Below, one piece after another: positions 5,112 through 5,620 of a DNA stretch of 5,620 bases. The notes beneath the pieces were generated by a model that was not told where the DNA came from, ran no database searches, and worked only from the letters and a program-made list of their open reading frames with translations. Source of the DNA: Comamonadaceae bacterium. Its GTDB lineage: Bacteria > Pseudomonadota > Gammaproteobacteria > Burkholderiales > Burkholderiaceae_C. Within the stretch, counting starts at the first letter, position 1. Every line of letters starts with the position of its first letter. Location: positions 1 through 5,620 of the forward strand of contig JAHEBY010000187.1 of assembly GCA_024642025.1 (NCBI GenBank), written 5' to 3'. Made by a program: the position numbers and the translations under genes.

Positions 5112-5620
5112 ATGAAATACACGCCTCTGCCCATTGAACGAATAGAGACTGGCAAGCCGCTACCCGTTGACGTATGGGATGGCAAAGGCCATCTGCTGCT
5201 TAAAAAGGGCCAATCGATAAACTCTGAGCAACACCGCGACGTGTTGCGGGCTCATCAAGCTTGCGTGACCGACGGCGACTACCGCGCCTGGGTGCGCAGT
5301 TATGACCGGCAGGTGTATGACATGCTTCGCGACAACGTGAGCATTCAGCAAATCGCCAAAGCGACCATGCCCACCACGATTCTGGAAGTTGACTATGTGG
5401 TCGGGCTGGAAATCAACGGCGGCTGGCTTGATCTGCAAGCCGTGCTGGGCAATTTCCTGCATCAGGGTGCATCGGCAAGTACCCCGCTGCAACGCCTGGA
5501 AAGCATCCAGAAGCGGGCTGCGCGCCTGCTTGCGGACGACGTCGACGGCAGCCTCTTCTCGTTGTTTCAGGCTCTGGCCGACAACTCTTTGGGCTACTGC
5601 GCCACCCATGCGCTGCTGGT
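5112..5620 (+). CDS. HD-GYP-type signalling protein, N-terminal part (runs off the right edge)
   Basis: 169 complete codons are visible and the frame is open to the edge. It begins M-K-Y-T-P-L-P-I-E, and the segment I11-E-T-G-K-P-L-P-V-D-V to LLLKKGQ (about 11-34) resembles the small N-terminal domain (DUF3391-like) found before HD-GYP domains. A helical linker follows, with YDRQVYDMLRD near 64-74 and DYVVGLEINGGWLDLQ near 94-109. The stretch SLFSLFQALADNSLGYCATHALLV (about 147-170) matches the entry to the HD domain, with H166 as a likely first metal ligand. The HD pair, the GYP motif and the remaining ligands lie outside the window, so c-di-GMP phosphodiesterase activity cannot be confirmed. 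I recall closely similar Comamonadaceae proteins annotated as HD-GYP. The ATG at 5112 is the first plausible start; no Shine-Dalgarno is seen. It is divergent from the hydroxylase with 51 bp between. Confidence 0.75.
   Translation, partial: MKYTPLPIERIETGKPLPVDVWDGKGHLLLKKGQSINSEQHRDVLRAHQACVTDGDYRAWVRSYDRQVYDMLRDNVSIQQIAKATMPTTILEVDYVVGLEINGGWLDLQAVLGNFLHQGASASTPLQRLESIQKRAARLLADDVDGSLFSLFQALADNSLGYCATHALL

Noticed and set aside
1..5620. CRISPR array, tRNA, rRNA, insertion sequence, phage attachment site, toxin-antitoxin pair
   Set aside because: No spaced direct repeats, cloverleaf sequence, transposase motifs or target duplications were seen; nearly all of the window is accounted for by ordinary genes.

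Overview
The window looks like chromosomal housekeeping and accessory DNA from a betaproteobacterium, most likely a Comamonadaceae member (Rhodoferax, Polaromonas or Limnohabitans type). I base this on moderately GC-rich sequence with GC-rich third codon positions, and on the DUF6394 and HD-GYP proteins, whose wording matches what I recall from that family. No phage, transposon, CRISPR, tRNA or rRNA signal is visible.

Layout. Bases 1-19 may hold the first codons of a further leftward gene (TTG start behind a good Shine-Dalgarno). A leftward gene (73-528) encodes a small two-helix membrane protein with a coiled-coil tail of the LapA/DUF1049 type. An 81-bp divergent spacer follows. Then comes a tight rightward operon of three membrane-protein genes. 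The first (610-990) encodes a four-helix DUF6394 protein. The second (987-2621) encodes a two-helix, double-RCK potassium-channel-type protein with a T-I-G-L-G-E filter; it overlaps the first by ATGA. The third (2626-3825) encodes a 12-helix MFS transporter and starts 4 bp after the channel stop. The MFS gene overlaps tail to tail by 16 bp with a leftward FAD-dependent aromatic-ring hydroxylase (3810-5060). A 51-bp divergent spacer separates the hydroxylase from a rightward HD-GYP-type protein that runs off the right edge (5112 to beyond 5620).

How the genes may work together. The rightward trio is the functional core of the window: an uncharacterised four-helix partner, a ligand-gated cation channel with a non-canonical filter, and a transporter, all translationally coupled or nearly so. 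The shared transcript suggests linked ion or solute homeostasis, but the substrate cannot be read from sequence. The hydroxylase is on the opposite strand with no catabolic partner in view. The HD-GYP gene is probably a separate c-di-GMP signalling unit.

Nothing here is clearly a new defence or mobile system. The best candidate for an under-described unit is the DUF6394-channel-MFS operon.
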